Shown here piece after piece: positions 1 through 7,959 of a stretch of 19,949 bases of DNA. How positions within the stretch are numbered: the first letter of the stretch is position 1; every line of letters begins with the position of its first letter. Location: positions 1 through 19,949 of the forward strand of contig JACCZH010000205.1 of assembly GCA_013696045.1 (NCBI GenBank), given 5' to 3'. This stretch comes from Chloroflexia bacterium (GTDB lineage: Bacteria; Chloroflexota; Chloroflexia; Thermomicrobiales; CFX8). The notes under the pieces were generated by a model. The model saw only the letters and a program-made list of their open reading frames with translations. It searched no databases and was not told where the DNA came from. The position numbers and the translations under genes are program-made.

Positions 1-266
1 AACTCAGTTGGGTGCGCCCGTGGATCCCCGTGGAGAATGGCGACCATATTGCTCGACAAGGTGACGACGGACTCTGCTGAACTGAGATATGGGCAGTATG
101 ACGCCAATGTGCCTGACTGTCAACAGCCGATTCGCTCCAGAGGTTCCCGCCCATCGACACCAGCCCACCTGCACATGGGGTCTACTCTGCCGGCCCAAGT
201 GCGCTCAATCGTTACACTTGGAATCAGACTGTTATCCGCTCGCACACGACCCGGAGGTCAGCATCC
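1..266. other. Intergenic region upstream of the SnoaL-like gene
   Basis: No convincing gene is seen on either strand. The short open frames here have no recognisable domain, no good ribosome binding site, and overlap each other. The only clear signal is the GGAGG ribosome binding site at 253-257 serving the gene that starts at 267. No confident -35/-10 pair was found. Confidence 0.5.
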
Positions 267-644
267 ATGAACGGTCAGCAATTCATTGACGCCCTGCACC
301 AGTTGGAAGACAACAACGAGACCGGCCCTATTGTCGGACTCTGTGCGGAGGACGCGGAAATTACAAACCCGCATGTCAACAAGCAACATGCCAGGCCTCA
401 GGGCCCCCAGCGCTTCTGGGAGCAGTACCGATCGACATTCGACACTGTCCACTCCAACTTCCTCAATGTGATTGAAGCAGACTCCTCGACGGTATTGGAG
501 TGGGAGTCCGAAGGCACACTGAAACCTGGTAACCAGCCCGTGAACTATCGTGGTGTGAGTATCATCCAATGGAATGCCAGTGACCAGATCACCCGCTTCG
601 CGGCGTATTTTGACACTGACGATCTGCACGTGGACCATACGTAG
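267..644 (+). CDS. SnoaL-like / NTF2-fold protein
   Basis: A 125-residue soluble protein of the SnoaL-like, NTF2-fold type. The length is usual for a single cone-shaped alpha+beta domain. The sequence shows the expected order: an N-terminal helix with a low-complexity acidic stretch, a segment around residues 45-60 resembling the F-W-x-x-Y motif, a central strand with V-L-E-W-E-S-E-G near residues 72-79, then a strand with R-G-V-S-I-I-Q-W and a final strand with I-T-R-F-A-A-Y-F-D. That last pattern is typical of the family. Members act as small-molecule isomerases, cyclases or ligand-binding proteins, and the substrate cannot be read from sequence. The start is set by GGAGG 9 bases upstream of ATG. 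The gene stands alone and converges on the LLM oxidoreductase gene. Confidence 0.85.
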   Translation: MNGQQFIDALHQLEDNNETGPIVGLCAEDAEITNPHVNKQHARPQGPQRFWEQYRSTFDTVHSNFLNVIEADSSTVLEWESEGTLKPGNQPVNYRGVSIIQWNASDQITRFAAYFDTDDLHVDHT

Positions 645-652
645 AAACCGGC

Positions 653-693
653 GCACGCGTCCAGACGAGGCGAGGTCTTGTCTGGACGCGTGC
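653..693. terminator. Bidirectional hairpin terminator
   Basis: Perfect 14-bp inverted repeat, 653-666 pairing with 680-693, with a 13-base loop. It fills the gap between two convergent genes ending at 644 (+) and 705 (-). There is no clear U-tract on either side, so its efficiency is uncertain. Confidence 0.7.
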
Positions 694-704
694 AGTGCAG
701 CCGC

Positions 705-1628
705 CTACTTGAAGGCCGGCATAACTTCCTCGACGAAGGTGTGCAGCGCATCCCAATCCACCGGAGGACGGAAGGCGATGTTGATGCGGTGGATGCCGGC
801 GCTCTGGAACTCGCCTATGCGGTCGATGACCTGTTGGGGCGAGCCGATCAGGTGCCCATCCTTGCGATCCTCAGCCTGCTCTTGAAAATCATCGAAGTAT
901 TTCTGGCGAGCCGCATTCGCGCCGGCTTCGTCAGCCGACATGTAGAAGCCAAGGTTGACCGAGCGGGTGATCTCCGCCGGGTCGCGGCCTTCTTTCTCAC
1001 ACCACTGGTCCAGCACATTCATCTTGTGGGAGTAGGCTTCCGGCCCGATATAGGGCGCGTTCCAGCCGTCTGCATGCCGGGCGGCGATACGCAGCGTGCG
1101 CTTTTCACCTGCCCCACCGACCCAGAGCGGCAGCTTGTCACGCAGCGGACGTGGGTTCATGTAGGCGTTGGTGAGCTGCACGTGCTCGCCGTCATAGTTC
1201 GTGACTTCGTTGTTGAGCAAGCTCTTCATGGACGCGGCGTGCTCCTCCAGCATATCCATGCGGCCCTTTACTGGCAGGAAGGGGATGCCGAACGCCTTGA
1301 ACTCCGGCTCATGCCAGCCCGCGCCGATGCCAGCGTTGGCACGACCGCCGCTGAGATGGTCAACTGTAATGAGCGACTTCACCAGGATGCCCGGGTTGCG
1401 ATAGGCCGCACAGAATACCAGATTGCCGATCTCGACGTTCTTGGTATCCATCGCCAGCGCCGCCATCAAGGCGACCGCCTCATGATGCGGGTCGGCGTCG
1501 TTGGTGCGGCAGTACATGTGGTCCCAGACCGAGACCCAGCCGAAACCGTTCTGGTCAACGTAGGTCCAGAGCTTACGTAGCTCGTCAACCGCGATGTTCT
1601 GCTGCCCGACGTGAATGCCAAAGATCAT
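705..1628 (-). CDS. LLM-class flavin-dependent oxidoreductase (F420-type)
   Basis: A 307-residue protein of the luciferase-like monooxygenase superfamily, in the subgroup that often uses coenzyme F420. The evidence is the N-terminal strand I-F-G-I-H-V-G-Q-Q, the V-S-V-W-D-H motif near residues 31-36, the early segment V-E-I-G-N-L-V with nearby A-Y-R-N-P, the turn D-H-L-S-G-G-R near residues 89-95, and G-I-G-A-G-W-H-E-P-E-F. The middle has L-P-L-W-V-G-G-A-G-E-K-R-T-L-R-I, typical of the TIM-barrel cofactor site. A C-terminal G-S-P-Q-Q-V-I-D-R-I segment is also characteristic. The length is normal and the protein is complete. The fold is confident. The substrate and the choice of F420 over FMN are inferred from subfamily resemblance. 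The start is ATG at 1628, with GGAGG roughly a dozen bases upstream. The gene appears monocistronic. Confidence 0.88.
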   Translation of the reverse strand: MIFGIHVGQQNIAVDELRKLWTYVDQNGFGWVSVWDHMYCRTNDADPHHEAVALMAALAMDTKNVEIGNLVFCAAYRNPGILVKSLITVDHLSGGRANAGIGAGWHEPEFKAFGIPFLPVKGRMDMLEEHAASMKSLLNNEVTNYDGEHVQLTNAYMNPRPLRDKLPLWVGGAGEKRTLRIAARHADGWNAPYIGPEAYSHKMNVLDQWCEKEGRDPAEITRSVNLGFYMSADEAGANAARQKYFDDFQEQAEDRKDGHLIGSPQQVIDRIGEFQSAGIHRINIAFRPPVDWDALHTFVEEVMPAFK

Positions 1629-1709
1629 GGTGTGCCCGGTCCTCCCGCTGCGCGCTCATCGCCGTCATGTTTACCGGGCCAGAGTAGCATCTTTGCGCGG
1701 GTTATGCGG

Positions 1710-2975
1710 CTACGACTCGGCCAACCTGCGCGGACGGTGCAGAACCATGATGGCCAGCGCGACCAGCATGAGGATCAGCATAAAGACCAGGCTGGGGGTG
1801 TAGCTATTGGAGCGCTCGCGGATAAAGGCCATCAGAACAGGGCCAAGAGCCGAGCCGATAATAGACACCATCATCGCCGAGCCCTGAACACTTCCCAGAC
1901 CATGGCGGCCGTAGTAATAGGCTCAGGTGATACGCGAGACCATCATCGACATGCCGCTGCCCACCCCAATAGTCAGACCATAGACAAACGCCATCGGAGT
2001 GGTTGATATGAACTGCACCAGCACCGGAGGAATCAGCAGGACAAGCAGCGCGCCAATGTACAACGGTCGTGGACCAAAGCGGTCCACCAGAAAGCCTCCG
2101 GTAAACCCGGAGGCCGCTGCCGCAAGCGCCATTGGAGTAAACGCCGCCGCGGCCACTGTCGGGCCCAATCCCCTTTCAGCAAAGATCGACGCCTGGTGGA
2201 AGATAAGCGCCGTATCCACCAACCCCGGCATGGACATCGGGATCGCCAGCAGCCAGAACATGCGAGTGGAGAGGACACGCCGCTCCACCGGCGCGCCAGC
2301 TGTCAGAGGCCGCTCATCTGCTGGTGGGCCATTCGCCCCGTCAGGGTGCAAACCCACATCCTCCGGACGGTTGCGCACCAGAAACACCGCCACTGGAACC
2401 AGGACGAGCCAGATTGCCAGGCCAAACACCAGATATGACGAGCGCCAGCCGACTTCATCGATGAGCAGCCGCGCAACCGGTGGCAAGGTAGCGGTCGACA
2501 GAGCGCCGCCAAGACCGGCAATGGCCATGGCGCGTCCGCGCCGGCGCACAAACCACTGGGCAATCAGCAGCGTGCCGTTGATCGGCAACGCCCCCTGGCC
2601 GAGCCCGCGCAGCGACGCCAACGCCAGGGCAGTAAGCAACCAGCCGCTCGCAAACGCCATGCCAAAGCAGGCCAGCCCGAAGCCAAGTGCGATGATCGTG
2701 AGGGTGAATCGCGGCCCGCGCCGGTCGGCCAGGCGGCTGATATAGAAGACCATCGCCGCACTGACGAACGTGCCGGCCGCATACAGGGATGAGATGCCGG
2801 TGCGGGTCATGCCGGTGTCGGCGATGATCGGATCAATGAAAACCGAGAACAGGTATGACTGCCCCGGCCCGGACGCGAATGTGGCCAGCATCGCGATTCC
2901 AACGACGACCCAACCATAGAACACGCCACGTGCCCGTAACGCGACCGGTAGTTGATCCATGCGTCCCATGTCCAT
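1710..2975 (-). pseudogene. MFS transporter interrupted by an in-frame TGA
   Basis: A major facilitator superfamily permease of the monocarboxylate/oxalate-antiporter-like kind. It begins with the loop-TM1 pattern G-V-F-Y-G-W-V-V-V, and has R-L-A-D-R-R-G-P-R between TM2 and TM3 and F-L-V-D-R-F-G-P-R-P in the second half. The reading frame stops at TGA (1923-1925) after about 350 residues. The same frame then stays open for 70 more codons to TAG at 1710-1712. Those codons encode A-Y-Y-Y-G-R-H-G-L-G-S followed by two hydrophobic helices and an R-P-R-R end, which is what TM11 and TM12 of an intact 421-residue permease should look like. The TGA sits where family members commonly have tryptophan, so one G-to-A change explains it. 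It may be a recent nonsense mutation or a sequence error. Two ATG starts are possible (2975 or 2960). Confidence 0.85.
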
Positions 2976-3033
2976 GCAGCCAGGTTACCCTTCCGAGTTT
3001 TCCCGTTTCACTTGCGTACCAGCGCAACGTTTC

Positions 3034-3055
3034 CGGGGGCGGCTCGCCGCCCCCG
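3034..3055 (-). terminator. Hairpin terminator after the alpha/beta hydrolase gene
   Basis: Perfect 9-bp GC-rich stem, 3034-3042 with 3047-3055, and a 4-base loop. It lies between the hydrolase gene (stop at 3143) and the MFS gene (start 2975), both on the minus strand, so it probably separates the two transcripts. There is no U-tract. Confidence 0.55.
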
Positions 3056-3142
3056 AAGTGTTCAGATTGATGGGCTGTCACTGGAAAGTCCCGGAGAGTG
3101 TGCCATCCGTCGGCCCGAATCCGGCCAAAAGAAAACAGTGCC

Positions 3143-4000
3143 TTACATGACCAAAGCCTCAAACACCGCGTCGGGATTGGTCGACGGGATCGAGTGGTCG
3201 GCATCGACATCGTCGATGAAACGCGCGTTTGGCAGCAGCTCGGCATAGTGAGGAATGGTGTAGCGCAGCATGACGCCTTCGTCGATCGAGCGCATCACTA
3301 CTGCCGGAGTGGTGATCGCGGCCAGCTTGTCCGACTGGTCCTCGGTGCGCAGAATGGTCATCTGCGCGTCGATCGTCTCGTGGCTGTCAATGTGCCGGGC
3401 ATGACCCCGATCGTCAACGTCAAGATTGCCAAGCCAGCGCATCACAACCGAACGAGTAGCGGGCCGGCCAGGGTTCGCCGCGCTGAACTGGCGTAGCGCT
3501 TCGAGTGTTGGCCCCTCAATAGATTTCAGATTATCGAACTGGCTGTTCCCGCGGGGTGTGTTCTCGACAAGTTCCGGTTTTTCCGCTGCGGCCCGCTTGA
3601 ACGAGTCCGGACCGGCCGGCGCGATCAGGATCATCCGCTCGACGGTGTCGAGATGCTGGCTCGCGAACTCAGCCGCCAGCCGGCCGCCAAACGAGTGACC
3701 TGCCAGCACGAACGAGTTCAGACCGATTGCTTGCGTCCATGACTCCAAATCATCAACATAAGACTGAAGAGTCCGGCCTATCTGGTTACCGGTAGCAACG
3801 CTGTCGCCACACCCGCGCAGATCCGGCGCGTACACATGGTAACCATCTTTAGCCAATCGTAACGCCAGATCGCTCCAGGTCATGCGGTTACCACTAACCC
3901 CATGCAGCAGCACCATGTTCTGTACGCCACTACCCCACTCACTGACCACTGCCGTCACGCCGTTCGTCTCGATCTCCCACTCGCTGTAACGTCGCTGCAT
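3143..4000 (-). CDS. Alpha/beta hydrolase
   Basis: A complete 285-residue alpha/beta hydrolase-fold enzyme. The oxyanion strand is M-V-L-L-H-G-V-S-G-N-R near residues 29-39, followed by A-P-D-L-R-G-C-G-D-S at 58-67. The nucleophile elbow is G-H-S-F-G-G with serine at residue 103. A likely acid is Asp240 in R-S-I-D-E-G and the catalytic histidine is probably His269 in D-A-D-H-S-I-P, so the triad appears intact. Members include esterases, C-C hydrolases, haloperoxidase-like and lactonase enzymes, and the substrate cannot be assigned. No signal peptide is seen, so it should be cytoplasmic. The start is well supported by AGGAG about 7 bases before ATG. The gene is divergent from the M50 protease gene, with a 183-base intergenic region between them. 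Confidence 0.9.
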   Translation of the reverse strand: MQRRYSEWEIETNGVTAVVSEWGSGVQNMVLLHGVSGNRMTWSDLALRLAKDGYHVYAPDLRGCGDSVATGNQIGRTLQSYVDDLESWTQAIGLNSFVLAGHSFGGRLAAEFASQHLDTVERMILIAPAGPDSFKRAAAEKPELVENTPRGNSQFDNLKSIEGPTLEALRQFSAANPGRPATRSVVMRWLGNLDVDDRGHARHIDSHETIDAQMTILRTEDQSDKLAAITTPAVVMRSIDEGVMLRYTIPHYAELLPNARFIDDVDADHSIPSTNPDAVFEALVM

Positions 4001-4183
4001 TCGGGCTCCTTTTTTGCACGTTCAAATGATAGGGGCAATTCGCTGCCTCGCCCCTGCGCCGATCGGCAGGTCCGGTGGTCATCATAGCGCGGAACCTCCC
4101 CCAGCCGCCGGAGTATCATTCCCACCAGAACCGCGGACACGCCGCAACCTCTTTACCCGCATGAACCGACGAACGGTAAATAC

Positions 4184-5185
4184 GTGTTTTTTGACTCAAC
4201 CGGGATTATCAGCCTCTTCTTGGTGATTGCCGCGGGCGCGACGGTCTGGGATGTCGCGAAAGGCCGGCACGAGCTCTTTGACCAACGACTAACGGCGGAC
4301 GACCGCAACCGCCTGCTGCGGTTGGTAATTTTTGTGCTGCTGCCACTCAGTATTGTGTTGCATGAGGCTGGCCATGCCGTGGCGGTGAAAGCCTTCGGGG
4401 GCGAGGTCGTGGGTTTCGGCTTCTTTCTCTATTATGGCTACGTCGAACATCGCGGCTTCTACACGCCGCTGGATGTGGCAATCATCTCGTTCGCCGGCCC
4501 AATTGTGAACGTTGTGCTCGGGTTGGGAGCTTTCGCGATCGCCTGGTTCACGCCCCGTCGCGCAGCGGTGAACTACCTGTTATTTGTGTTCTGCGCTTTT
4601 GAGCTGTTCAACGCGCTGGTGTTCTACCCTCTCTTTGACTTCGGAGGTGGAATTGCCGGCGACTTCTCGTCCATCTACTCAAGCAATACACCGGTCTTTA
4701 GCGCGGTTGTCGGGATTGGGCACGTTGCAATTTTGGCTGGCGCGGCTATCTTCTGGCGCACTCCACGCTACCGGAAAGGCTACGAGGAGCGCACAGGGCA
4801 ACGCCGGCCTCGGGTAAGCGGAGCAGAGCGCTGGCAAATGGCCGACGTGCTGGCCCACGCCTCAACCGAAGCCAGCACTGACTGGAAGCACGAGATCGCA
4901 CTAAGCGGCGACGCCCAATCCGGCGGCACCCAGATGGTCTTACGCTGGCAATCGGGAGGCTTTCAACGGGCGCTCCTGGTCCATTCCACCCACAGCGACG
5001 ACCCCAAACAACACGTTGAGCTGCACGCCGCCATCCACCCGAACGAGGACGGAGCTCCACCCTACCAGCGCCCATTGATGCGCGTCGATGGTCAACCGCA
5101 ACTGGACGAGCTGACCCTCTACATCCGCCGTTCGCTTGATTTCATCGACACCTGGGACGGCGCGTCGGTGATCTCGCCGTCGTAA
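4184..5185 (+). CDS. M50-type membrane metalloprotease with a C-terminal soluble extension
   Basis: A 333-residue integral membrane protein with the zinc protease motif H-E-A-G-H at residues 60-64, inside a hydrophobic helix (about 45-68). A second conserved segment is N-A-L-V-F-Y-P-L-F-D-F-G-G-G-I-A-G-D at 143-160, which supplies the third metal-ligand aspartate (152 or 160). This arrangement is that of M50 site-2-like proteases that cut substrates within the membrane. Further membrane helices are predicted near 6-24, 97-122, 129-148 and 172-192. The last 130 or so residues are soluble and match no domain I know; they are rich in charged and aromatic residues and may bind a partner. The frame opens after a TAG at 4085; GTG at 4184 is the first usual start, without a clear ribosome binding site. 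An ATT at 4118 preceded by GGAG is a less likely alternative. The substrate is unknown. Confidence 0.82.
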   Translation: MFFDSTGIISLFLVIAAGATVWDVAKGRHELFDQRLTADDRNRLLRLVIFVLLPLSIVLHEAGHAVAVKAFGGEVVGFGFFLYYGYVEHRGFYTPLDVAIISFAGPIVNVVLGLGAFAIAWFTPRRAAVNYLLFVFCAFELFNALVFYPLFDFGGGIAGDFSSIYSSNTPVFSAVVGIGHVAILAGAAIFWRTPRYRKGYEERTGQRRPRVSGAERWQMADVLAHASTEASTDWKHEIALSGDAQSGGTQMVLRWQSGGFQRALLVHSTHSDDPKQHVELHAAIHPNEDGAPPYQRPLMRVDGQPQLDELTLYIRRSLDFIDTWDGASVISPS

Positions 5186-5308
5186 CGGCCATTGCCATCC
5201 CGACCGCAGTGGAATGATCCCATCCCCGCCCAGGCTCTGTCTGGAAAGAGACCTTTCCACAAGTCTGAGATGCCGAAGGTAGATGGCCGGATAACAGTAA
5301 CGGCGCAA

Positions 5309-5350
5309 CAAGAAAACCGGGAGAAACTCGCGTCCCTCCCGGTTTTCTTG
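5309..5350. terminator. Bidirectional terminator, 15-bp perfect stem
   Basis: Inverted repeat 5309-5323 with 5336-5350, 15 bp without a mismatch, 12-base loop. Both arms carry an A/T-rich outer end, so each strand ends its stem in a TTTTCTT run, close to a classical intrinsic terminator in both directions. It sits between the convergent M50 gene and the large secreted protein gene. Confidence 0.85.
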
Positions 5351-5356
5351 CATTCG

Positions 5357-7435
5357 CTAGCGTGACGGCGGCGGGGCAACAACTTCTCCGCCGCCGGAGT
5401 CGACCGTCAGTTCCTCAGTCGGTTCCGGCTCGGGTTCCGGTTCCGGTTCCGGCTCCGGCGTCGGTGTCGGCGGAACCGGGATCGGGGTGGATGGCTCGTG
5501 CGGAATCGGCTCCTTCACCGGCGGTGGCTCGGTCGGCTCCGGTGTTGGCGTCGGAGTTGAAACCGGTGGCGCCGGAGCCGGAGTCGGAGTTGCCGGCGGC
5601 GCTGTTGGTGTTGGTTGCACAGGAGCCGGCTCCTGAGTTGGGGTCGGCGGCGGTGGAGGCGGCGTATCCGTCTCCGTTTCCACTTCCGGCGGCGGTGGGG
5701 CTGGTTCCCCAACCGGTGCAGCAGGCTGCTCAACCGGAGGATTCACCGGAGCAGGCCCGTTTGCTGGAGGCTGTGGCGCAGGAGCTGGATCGTTGGTCGG
5801 TGCTTGTGGCGCGGGAATGGATGGCGGCGGCTTCGGCCAGTCGCCTGGATACTCCACTGTTGCCGAGTTGTTCGTATCGAGGCCCAGCGCGACGAACATT
5901 GGCCAGTTCATCTCGATCGACCACTTCGACAACCAGTTCGCCAGGTCACGGTCGGCCACCATGTCGCCAACGGTGCAGTCGATGGTGCGCCCGTTGGCGT
6001 TCACCCGCAAGCGCTCGCCAGGCATGTAACCAGGACGCACGCAGTAGTACCCGTTCGGGTCGTTTGCCCAACCCGGCGTCGCCAGGCCGATGTCCTCATA
6101 ATAGGTCAGCGCCCATTCCCACCAGTCAGTGGTGTAGCTCGGGTCATAGTAGGCGGCCGGACCGCTATCCAGCGGGCCTCCGAAGTTCGCGGCGGCAGTC
6201 TCACCGGTGTCGGAGAGCCGCATGAGCTCGGCTGAGTACTTGGAAACAAGCTCGTCGTGCAGCGCAATCGTGGCGTCAACCTTGCCGGCAGCGCCGTAGT
6301 AAGAGGTGAGCACGGCCTTCCAGTTGACGTTCAACGCAGATGGCATGGCGTCGCGCAAAGCCTTGGCTCCGGCTTCGGCGTTCAGCTGTGGGTCGAAGGA
6401 GGCGTCATCTCCCGCCACACGCAACAAGCCACGGCCTTCGTTGTCCTCGTATAGCGGATCACCGCCTGAGACAATCTGGGAGATCGCAACCAGCATGTAC
6501 GGGTCAATCCCGGCGCTGAACGCGGCCGCGACCAGTTCTTCACCAAATGGCTCGCCACTGGCCAGCGGCGCCAACGCAACATTTCCAGGCTGATCGAGCT
6601 GCCGCCAGAGCCGGTAGTGCTGGCCAACGTTGGCCGATTCCACCTGCCACTGGGCCGGGATGTCCGGCGTGTAGGTCATCACACGGCGCTCGAAGGCTTG
6701 CACCAACACCATCTTGGGAGTCCCAAGCACCTCGGTTTGAATCCAGTAGGGCTCACTAACAGGATGTCCCAGCAAGTAAAGATCCGGGTACGGCTGCGAG
6801 CGCACCCAGTCGACAAACGGAGCGGCGACGTTGTGTTCGGTAACATCGCTGTAGCCACCAATGACAACTCCGCTGTTCGCCATGCCGTCTGGATCAACCT
6901 CGCCGGCTGCGTTCAAAACCGCTGTCAGCTCTCCGCCAACAGCGTCGTCAAAGACGGGCGCATCGTCAGCATAGGTAGCCAGTGGCGCAAGCGATGCGTA
7001 GGTCACGCCGTCCTGCTGAATCAAGTCACCGGTCAACGGAATCCTGGGAGTCTCGCGCTCGACAAAATCATCATCGCCAAGCTGTATCTGGCCGGAGAGC
7101 ATCTCGCTCACCAGCAAGGCTCCGGTGGTGAACCAAGGCGAGCTGGTGTCGCCACCCTCGTCGAGGATGTCAAGCCGGCCTTTATCAAAATAGATCAGCT
7201 TACGGGTTGTATCCGGACTGTCACGATAAAACTCGACCGTAGAGGCCGTTGGTTCGGGACCCCAAACCCAGGAACGCTGGACATCGCCGGCCGCGATCGG
7301 GCCATCAGCCTGCTGCCAGGTAGCCTGCACAGCCTGGTGGAGAGTGATCTGCCGGCCCGGTTCGCGCGCAAGTACTCCATAAAACACCATACTCACCACT
7401 GCCAGCGCGCATAGCCCTAGCCCGGCAATCCGCAT
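5357..7435 (-). CDS. Secreted multidomain wall protein: WGP domain, degenerate transglycosylase-like domain, RlpA-like domain, Pro-rich tail
   Basis: A 692-residue exported protein, numbered here from the ATG at 7435. The frame is open up to 7549, but this ATG directly precedes a clear signal peptide (M-R-I-A-G-L-G-L, hydrophobic core, ending near residue 23). Residues about 35-280 form the domain shared with two other proteins in this window, with R-S-W-V-W-G-P, Y-F-D-K-G-R and F-E-R-R-V-M-T-Y-T-P. Residues about 295-365 resemble a lytic transglycosylase domain (G-I-D-P-Y-M-L-V-A-I-S-Q, later R-G-L-L-R-V), but the catalytic glutamate position holds valine (Val322). Residues about 420-530 resemble an RlpA/DPBB domain, with G-E-R-L-R-V, N-G-R-T, V-G-D and S-K-W-S-I-E-M. 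The final 160 residues are Pro/Thr/Glu-rich, like a wall-spanning linker. A role in binding or remodelling peptidoglycan is inferred. The degenerate site suggests binding rather than cleavage. Confidence 0.85.
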   Translation of the reverse strand: MRIAGLGLCALAVVSMVFYGVLAREPGRQITLHQAVQATWQQADGPIAAGDVQRSWVWGPEPTASTVEFYRDSPDTTRKLIYFDKGRLDILDEGGDTSSPWFTTGALLVSEMLSGQIQLGDDDFVERETPRIPLTGDLIQQDGVTYASLAPLATYADDAPVFDDAVGGELTAVLNAAGEVDPDGMANSGVVIGGYSDVTEHNVAAPFVDWVRSQPYPDLYLLGHPVSEPYWIQTEVLGTPKMVLVQAFERRVMTYTPDIPAQWQVESANVGQHYRLWRQLDQPGNVALAPLASGEPFGEELVAAAFSAGIDPYMLVAISQIVSGGDPLYEDNEGRGLLRVAGDDASFDPQLNAEAGAKALRDAMPSALNVNWKAVLTSYYGAAGKVDATIALHDELVSKYSAELMRLSDTGETAAANFGGPLDSGPAAYYDPSYTTDWWEWALTYYEDIGLATPGWANDPNGYYCVRPGYMPGERLRVNANGRTIDCTVGDMVADRDLANWLSKWSIEMNWPMFVALGLDTNNSATVEYPGDWPKPPPSIPAPQAPTNDPAPAPQPPANGPAPVNPPVEQPAAPVGEPAPPPPEVETETDTPPPPPPTPTQEPAPVQPTPTAPPATPTPAPAPPVSTPTPTPEPTEPPPVKEPIPHEPSTPIPVPPTPTPEPEPEPEPEPEPTEELTVDSGGGEVVAPPPSR
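5415..5460 (-). repeat. Hexanucleotide repeat encoding Pro-Glu dipeptides
   Basis: On the minus strand, CCG-GAA and CCG-GAG hexamers follow one another and encode about six Pro-Glu dipeptides near the C-terminus of the large secreted protein. Such short in-frame units can change copy number by slippage without breaking the frame. Confidence 0.75.
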
Positions 7436-7637
7436 GGTGGATCCAACTGCATATCGTGCGTTCAACGGCCCTCCACAATTCCCCAGGGGAACGAGACATA
7501 TAACGTGCGCTAAAGGTATGCAAACGAGCGCTGCGATTGAATCGGACAAACGTCCTGCCTTTAAGCAAGAGCCTGTCGGATATCTAGCCGTTTCGTAACA
7601 ATCAGTCCCAGCAGATTGTCACCATGGCACATACGGG

Positions 7638-7666
7638 CGAGAGCCGGTCTCGCCGACCGGCTCTCG
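7638..7666 (-). terminator. Hairpin terminator after the small membrane protein gene
   Basis: Perfect 12-bp stem, 7638-7649 with 7655-7666, 5-base loop. It lies just downstream of the 42-residue gene on the minus strand and upstream of the large secreted protein gene. No U-tract follows. Confidence 0.6.
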
Positions 7667-7698
7667 TTACGTGACATAGTATCCCAGATTGACGGCTA

Positions 7699-7827
7699 TT
7701 AGGCTGAACGCTTGGTTTTCCTATCGTCAAGGAAACGCCGGCCGAGCCCGAAGGCGGTCAAGGCGAGTCCCAGCCACCGGAAACGCCGCAGCAACACTCC
7801 GATGAACAACCATTTCACGAAACGCAT
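7699..7827 (-). CDS. 42-residue membrane protein, function unknown
   Basis: A small gene reading M-R-F-V-K-W-L-F-I-G-V-L-L-R-R-F-R-W-L-G-L-A-L-T, then A-F-G-L-G-R-R and a charged end. It has one or two short hydrophobic segments separated by arginines and a very basic overall charge, as in small inner-membrane or amphipathic proteins. Coding is supported by a strong purine-rich ribosome binding site (AGGGTGG) about 7 bases before the ATG, a clean TAA stop, and a 12-bp hairpin downstream. A possible -10 (TATACT) lies at 7880-7885 on the minus strand. It is divergent from the Rieske gene with about 130 bases between them, so the two may share control. I do not recognise the family. It could also be a toxin-like peptide, but no antitoxin RNA is evident. 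Confidence 0.6.
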   Translation of the reverse strand: MRFVKWLFIGVLLRRFRWLGLALTAFGLGRRFLDDRKTKRSA

Positions 7828-7959
7828 GAGGAACCACCCTTTTCATATACAGGTAGAGGACGCAGCGTCGTCTCTCTTCAGTATAAGCGCGAACGCTCGC
7901 CCATCTCGCCGCGTAATAAAGGTAGAAACGACCGAACGCGATATGAAATGAGGCTGGTC

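Noticed and set aside
678..1580. 300-codon open frame on the plus strand
   Set aside because: It lies opposite the well-supported LLM oxidoreductase and shows no domain. It is a GC-rich shadow frame.
1634..1679. 7-bp inverted repeat between the LLM and MFS genes
   Set aside because: The arms are short with a loop of over 30 bases, too weak to call a terminator.
1923..1925. Selenocysteine or stop-recoding at the TGA in the MFS gene
   Set aside because: The position is normally tryptophan, no obvious SECIS-type hairpin follows directly, and TGA ends other intact genes in the window.
7712..7951. 79-codon frame on the plus strand before the Rieske gene
   Set aside because: It is basic and featureless, has no good ribosome binding site, and conflicts with the better-supported 42-residue gene on the other strand.
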